64,000 nt of DNA, taken from positions 132,457 to 196,456 of the forward strand of contig BDDD01001634.1 of assembly GCA_001972305.1 (NCBI GenBank), in the 5' to 3' direction. The position numbers were made by a program, and so were the translations under genes. The DNA comes from Cephalotus follicularis. Lineage: Eukaryota; Streptophyta; Magnoliopsida; Oxalidales; Cephalotaceae. This document shows, piece after piece, positions 58,989 to 64,000 of this stretch. Numbering within the stretch: position 1 is the first letter of the stretch; every line of letters begins with the position of its first letter. Under the pieces are notes generated by a model that was given only the letters and a program-made list of their open reading frames with translations, had not been told where the DNA came from and made no database searches.

Positions 58989-61427
58989 TGTCATGACCGA
59001 ATTCCCTTTTGTACTGTTCATGCATACATCGTACAGTGTTGTACCGTATTGGACTGTACTGAACTGTATTGATTGAGGTATTCTTAAGCCTATTGATATT
59101 GTATTGGTTATATGCATGTATAGTCGGGATTTTGGGCCGAGTTTCGGAGAGTTGATCGAATCGACTATTTAAGTCAATTCTTTCTCTCTTTTCTCTCATT
59201 ATTCTCATTTCCTCTTCTCTCTCTATCCTTCTCCTTCTCTCTCTATCCTTCTCCTTCTCTCTCTTTAGCTGGAGCCTCCATCTTCCTCCCTTGCAGCCGG
59301 AATTGCATCCCCATCGACAAGGACAGTGATTACAAGTGGTGGCTTACCGATTGAACAAGAAAGTAGCGGATTATTGGGCATTTTCAGCCGATTGATCGAT
59401 CGTTAGCTCAACTTTTGAAGCTTCAGTGAAAGGTAGGACTTCTTTACTGAATTGCCTACTGTTTTATTGATTGATTGATTGAATTGCATGATTGAATTGA
59501 GTGATTGAATTGAGGTTTTTAGGGTTTATAGCAAACCCTTGACCTAATTGTTAAATTGAATGATTGAAATCGAATTTGGAAGGTTGTAACTAGTCTTACT
59601 AACCTCAAATGATTGATTCTAAACTTTGGTTTTCAAATAATGACTCTAAATTGGATTTTGACCCGAGATTGGCCCTATTTTCTGCACAAAATCAACTTTG
59701 CCCGGAAAAGACATCGATCCTTAGCCCAAAGACGTCGATGTCTTTCTCATACGAGTGCTATATCCTTGATTCTACAGTAAAGACATCGACGCCTATCAAA
59801 GACGTCGACGTCTTTGCCTCGAGATGTCTCTCCCCTGGAAAGACGTCGATGCTGAACATCGATGTGCATTCTCAGGCTATTTTTATTGAAACGCGTCGAC
59901 GCCTTTCTTAAAGGACGTCGACTTCTTCGGCCAGGTCTCCACACAAATAGGGAAAGACATCAATGTCTTTTAAAGACATCGACGTCTTTCCACCGTTTTA
60001 AAAAGGAGTCGATGTCTTTCACCAAAAACATCGACGCCTAATGTACTGAAAGGAGTTTTTAACTATTTTAAAGCTAGTTTTCAACTTCTTTTCACATTGC
60101 CACTTGACTAGAGCCTCACTTGAGGTGTTCAAGTGTTTGAAAACAGTTTTAAATGATTAGATTAATTGATTGATTGCTTGAGTCGTGAGTGCTGTTGTGA
60201 GTCTAAGTCGATAAAATGGATGCACGTCTCCATCCCTCCATTAGGCACCACCATTTATCGGCCTTGCATCGACGTTGTATTCATACATCGATCGATTGCT
60301 TGAGTCGTAAGTGTTGTTGTGAGTCTAAGTCGGTAAGATGGACGCACGTTCCCATTTCTCCATTAGGCACCACCACTCATTGACTTTACTTAATGTTGTA
60401 CTGACTCGATTGAATGATTGATTGTATTGTATGGATCCTATAGAGCGACCTTGTGGTTTATGTCGGCATGTTAGGTTGACTACGTCCACCTATTCCGTCG
60501 ACCATTTCTTTTACTGTATTGTCATGCTGACGAGCACGATTGATTGACGATTGACGCTCGCTGAGGGCCATAGCTCCCTAACGGCATCAGTAGCTCCCTC
60601 AGCTGTAGCTCATCGAGATTGTATTGGCTCAGCCATAGGCTGGAAGATCTATGCGTTCCAAACCTGATCAGTCTGAGAACCGTAGATAGATCTCCCACCC
60701 TTTTCGAAGGACTACCTTCCGTGGAATTGATCACTGCTAACTAATTGACACTGTGTTGACACCGGTCGTATGCTCTATAGGATATTGATTGATTGATTGG
60801 GTGTTTTATACACCGCCATTGAATGTCTGCTATTGATTGATTGATTGTTATAGATCCTATCCGTATGCTCTGTTATGGGCCATTGTCATACGGGTAGTCT
60901 GATCGCCAATTGTACATGTACATTTGTCATGTCATGCATTATATTGTACACCGTACATTGATATTGTATAAATTTTCATCGATATTGCACATTGTACATG
61001 CATACATGCTGCATGAGGTTTCTGCTTAGCCAGTGTGGCTAACCCCATCCTTCGGGGTGGGGCTGTGTTGTACCTTTGTGTGCGACATAGGTAGGGCAGC
61101 AGGTAGCAGTGGACAGAAGGACTGAAGACCGTTGATCGCATGACTGCTTGGGTACCGCGGAGCTCGTTGTGAGACATTGTAGTAGATTTTGGAATGTATT
61201 GCTTTGAGATATTGTAATGAAAGATGTATATGTACTGTATTGTAATGTTGTTTAAAGGATTGTTATGTATTGAAAAGGCTTGTAATGTTTTGTATCTTCC
61301 GCAACTGATACGTATTGTAAAGTTTTAAAGTTTTCCGCATTTTTTTATATTGCTAGTCCCGACCATTGTTTTGTGTATTTGATTGAGAGTAATGCCACGT
61401 GTCCGCCCTGCGGGGCGGGGTGTTACA
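58989..61427 (+). repeat. 3' LTR (2.44 kb) of the nested Tekay element
   Basis: Collinear with 45602-47986, including the CT block, GATT repeats, palindrome array, ATTGATTG repeats and the GCGGGGTGTTACA end. Immediately followed by GTTAT and the resumed outer protease. Confidence 0.95.
59705..60042. repeat. GACGTCGACGTC array in 3' LTR
   Basis: About twelve units; it retains AAAGACGTCGACGTCTTTG and ACGCGTCGACGCC where the 5' LTR copy has decayed forms, so the two arrays have lost different CpGs since insertion. Confidence 0.85.
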
Positions 61428-61432
61428 GTTAT

Positions 61433-63549
61433 AGAGATTGCTGGCCAGAAGTTGCTAGCGGATCTGATTGTGCTGCCTATGGGTGAACTAGATGTAATTC
61501 TTGGCATGGATTGGTTATCAGCACATTATGCCTATGTGGATTGTAATGGAAAGATTGTAACCTTCAGTATACCGGGACAACCTCAGTTCCAGTTTATTGG
61601 GACCTTAGAACAACAGACAGTTCAGACGATTTTTGCTATACATGCTGACATACTTTTCAAACAAGGTTGTAGTGGATACTTGGCGTATGTGACTGATGAC
61701 AGGAAATGGGTTCCGAAACTAGAGGATGTTCCAGTTGTCTGTGAGTACCCGAACGTGTTTCCGGAGGAATTGACATCCTTACCTCCCGAGAGAAGTGTGG
61801 AGTTTGCTATAGATCTTCTGCCAGGAACGGCACCTATATCGAGAGCTCCGTATCGTATGGCCCCTCCTGAGTTGAAGGAATTGAAATTACAATTGCAGCA
61901 GTTGCTCGATAAGGGCTTCATCAGACCGAGCGTTTCCCCGTGGGGAGCGCCCGTCTTGTTTGTTAATAAGAAAGATGGATCTCTGAGAATGTGTGTAGAT
62001 TATCGGCAGCTTAATAAGGCTACTATCAAGAACAAATACCCGTTGCCGCATATTGATGAGTTGTTCGACCAATTGAAGGGGTCGTCGGTGTTCTCCAAGT
62101 TAGATTTGAGGACAGGGTATCATCAGCTCAGAGTTAGAGCATAAGACACTTCGAAGATGGATTTTAGGTCACGGTATAGACATTACGAATTTGTGGCGAT
62201 TCCTTTTGGAGTGACTAATGCACCTGCCGCATTTATGAGCCTAATGAACCAGGTGTTTAGCCCATATCTTGACCAGTTTACTGTGGTCTTTATTGATGAT
62301 ATCTTAGTGTACTCCAAGTCTATGGAGGATCATGGAGAACATTTGCATTTGACACTACGGACTTTGAGAGAACATTGGATGTATGCTAAGTTTGATAAAT
62401 GTGGGTTTTGGCTGTAATAGGTAGCATTTTTGGGTCATGTTATTTCTGGTACTAGTCTGTCTGTGGATCCAACAAAAATAGAAGCACTCAGGGATTGGAG
62501 ACGACCATCGAACGTGACTGAGGTCCGTAGTTTCTTAGGCTTAGTGGGCTATTATCGCCGCTTTGTCGAAGGATTCTCCCGGATTGCTACGCCATTGACC
62601 CGATTAACTCAGAAGAAGATAACATTTGATTGGGATGATAGCTGTGAGCAGAGTTTTCAATAATTGAAGCATCGCCTGATGTCGGCACCTATATTAGCCT
62701 TGCCAGAGGGTGATGAAGGTTTTGTGGTGTACAGTGATGCATTCGGAAGTGGTTTAGGGTGTGTGCTTATGCAGAACGGAAAAGTGATCGCTTATGCCTT
62801 AAGGAAATTAAAACCACCGGGAGAGAATTACCCCAGTCATGATCTTGAGTTGGCAGCGATAGTCTTCGCACTACGCAAATGGAGGCGTTATCTTTATGGC
62901 ACGAAGTTTGAAGTGTATAGTGATCACAAAAGCTTGAAACACTTGTTTTCTCAGAAGGACTTGAATATGAGGCAACGAAGGTGGATGGAGTTGCTCAACG
63001 ATCACAATTGTGAAATACAATAACATCCAGGTAAAGCTAATATGGTGGCAGACGCCTTGAGTCGCCGATTAGCTTGCTTGACGATTTCGCAGATTCAGGC
63101 ACACCACAGTTGATGGACAGGATTGGAGAGGCTCAAGGGAAGGATGGAGATTTACTTGGAGTCGCCTTGGATGGATGAGGTGGATTATGGCCCGAATTCT
63201 CAGTCCATAGTAATGGATTGATAAGATACCATGGTAGAATATGTGTTCCTGATGACAAAGAGTTGAAGGACGAGTTGCTATCGCAAGCCCATCGCTCCAG
63301 TTTCTCAGTGCATCCGGGGAGTACCAAGATGTACCGAGATCTGAAGCCTAGTTACTGGTGGAATAATATGAAGCGAGAGATAGCTGAATATGTTGCCTCT
63401 TGCCTGACCTGTCAACAGATCAAGGCAAAACACCAGAGACCAGCTGGATTATTACAGCCGTTACCGGTAGCACAATGGAAATGGGAGAATATCACTATGG
63501 ATTTTGTGACAGGATTACCCCGAACGAGGACTAACCATGATGCTATATG
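61433..63549 (+). pseudogene. Protease end, RT, RNase H and integrase start of the outer element
   Basis: Protease end [20 protein letters not shown] (about 61455-61515). Linker [20 protein letters not shown] (about 61730-61790). [57 protein letters not shown] and [20 protein letters not shown] (about 61930-62345). RT thumb [20 protein letters not shown] (about 62540-62600). RNase [61 protein letters not shown] (about 62720-62980). Integrase zinc finger [20 protein letters not shown] to CLTCQQIKAKHQRPAG (about 63285-63445) and core start WKWENITMDFVTGLPRTRTN. A later LTR enters at 63550. Several breaks. Confidence 0.9.
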
Positions 63550-64000
63550 TGTAATATCCCATTTCTATGCTTACATGTTTTATGTTGGGTTTATACGTTT
63601 TGATATATGCTATGGTTTGTGAACGCTTTGATTTTTAGCTTGAAGTTTCTTTTATTTTTGTTTTCTGGGCACAAAGCGTCGACGCTCTCATTAGAACCGT
63701 CGGCGCTTTGGCTGCTGTGTGACACGTTGACGCCTAAACGTGTGACTTCGACGCGTTTTGTATTTCAGTTCTTAACCGTCGAAGCTTTAAGTAAACAGTC
63801 GACGCTTTAGTCGGCTTTCCATACCAGATTGGACGGTGGGCTGTTTAGGGAAAGAGAGGTTTTTGCCATTTTTGTTGATCTGATTTTCCTTGTTTGTTGA
63901 AACCGAATCTGCATGAAAGGGAAAACTAATTAGATGCACGATTTTATCATTTATTTTACTCGTTTTTTTTTATTTTAAAAGACTAAGAATTATTTTGAAA
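63550..64000 (+). mobile_element. LTR of a further plus-strand element, cut by the window edge
   Basis: The outer integrase reading stops at DAIC and is replaced by TGTAATATCCCATTTC, a Tekay-style LTR start. Non-coding. It carries a GTCGAC array (63673-63812) and poly-T stretches near 63966. Whether it is a full element or a solo LTR cannot be told. The likely left target duplication is within 63545-63549 (TATAT). Confidence 0.8.
63673..63812. repeat. GCGTCGACGC array in the right-edge LTR
   Basis: Six units: AAAGCGTCGACGCTC, CCGTCGGCGCTTTG, CGTTGACGCC, TTCGACGCG, CGTCGAAGCTTT, CAGTCGACGCTTTAG, about 20-25 bp apart. Confidence 0.85.

Larger units (their letters stand above)
45602..61427 (+). 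mobile_element. Ty3/gypsy (Tekay/Del) element with both LTRs, nested in the outer element and hosting a copia
   Basis: Both LTRs are present (45602-47986 and 58989-61427) and the 5-bp target duplication GTTAT is perfect (45597-45601 and 61428-61432). The internal order is primer site, gag, protease, RT, RNase H, integrase, chromodomain-like tail, polypurine tract. The RT is interrupted by a Sirevirus-like copia from 50534 and the 25-N gap at 56811-56835. The LTRs look about 96-97% identical over the first 400 bp, so the insertion is probably 1-2 million years old if a grass-like rate holds. About six to eight breaks besides the copia. The part right of the gap is the best preserved pol in the window. 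Confidence 0.95.
40900..63549 (+). mobile_element. Ty3/gypsy (Tekay-like) element, plus strand, split by a nested element and cut by a later LTR
   Basis: Order: 5' LTR (40900-43689), primer site (43694-43705), gag (43896-45404), protease start (45405-45601), a 15.8 kb nested element (45602-61427), then protease end, RT, RNase H and integrase start (61433-63549), where another LTR enters. The host reading continues across the nested element, whose GTTAT duplication marks the site. Its own 3' end lies beyond the window. About seven to nine breaks in addition to the two insertions. It is older than both inserted elements. Confidence 0.9.

Noticed and set aside
45602-61427. Centromere-type (CRM) chromovirus
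   Set aside because: The tail has the Tekay-type chromodomain pattern and the LTR is far longer than in CRM; no CRM-specific motif seen.
1-64000. Pararetrovirus, Polinton or other capsid-bearing viral insert
   Set aside because: No movement protein, caulimovirus coat, protein-primed polymerase or packaging ATPase motifs; all RT sequences group with LTR retrotransposons.

Overview
The window is a block of plant repetitive DNA. I could not support any host gene, tRNA, rRNA or other cellular RNA gene. Almost every base belongs to an LTR retrotransposon. Most are Ty3/gypsy chromoviruses of the Tekay/Del type (initiator-Met primer sites, aspartic protease-RT-RNase H-integrase order, chromodomain-like tail, polypurine tract next to an LTR starting TGT, LTRs of 2.4-3.9 kb). 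Two are Ty1/copia elements, one of the Sirevirus/SIRE-Maximus type. This density and nesting indicate a large, repeat-rich angiosperm genome, probably a eudicot; the species cannot be read from the sequence.

Layout, left half. Bases 1-8179 are a minus-strand Tekay-like element whose left LTR is cut by the window edge. It is inserted in the protease region of a plus-strand gypsy fragment (8180-11020). Next is a minus-strand gypsy element (11021-21229) with a full 3' LTR, pol, gag and a truncated 5' LTR; a solo LTR (16757-19144, target duplication CCTAT) splits its protease. At 21230 a decayed copia element starts abruptly. It is split by a solo LTR (22259-24859) and ends in a 1.7 kb LTR. At about 27983 a decayed plus-strand gypsy 3' half begins, and its LTR (30361-35735) holds another solo LTR (32532-35446, target duplication GTAGA).

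Middle. A gypsy integrase scrap (35736-36120), a likely CACTA-type DNA transposon remnant (36121-36640), an unassigned stretch with three 35-bp repeats, and a 3.65 kb solo LTR (37127-40779).

Right half. A plus-strand gypsy element begins at 40900 and runs off the right side. Its protease is split by a second gypsy element (45602-61427), which has both LTRs and a perfect GTTAT duplication. That element's RT is split by a Sirevirus-like copia (from 50534) whose 3' end is lost at a 25-N assembly gap (56811-56835). Another LTR enters the outer element's integrase at 63550.

The most unusual signal is a class of irregular arrays of CpG-rich palindromes centred on GTCGAC. They occur in at least six otherwise different LTR types, both gypsy and copia, with family-specific arms (GCGTCGACGC, GACGTCGACGTC, AGTCGACT). 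They explain none of the coding features and look like a shared cis-acting or convergently amplified module. Retroelement ages (about 95-97% LTR identity by eye, so on the order of 1-2 million years if a grass-like substitution rate applies) are rough visual estimates.
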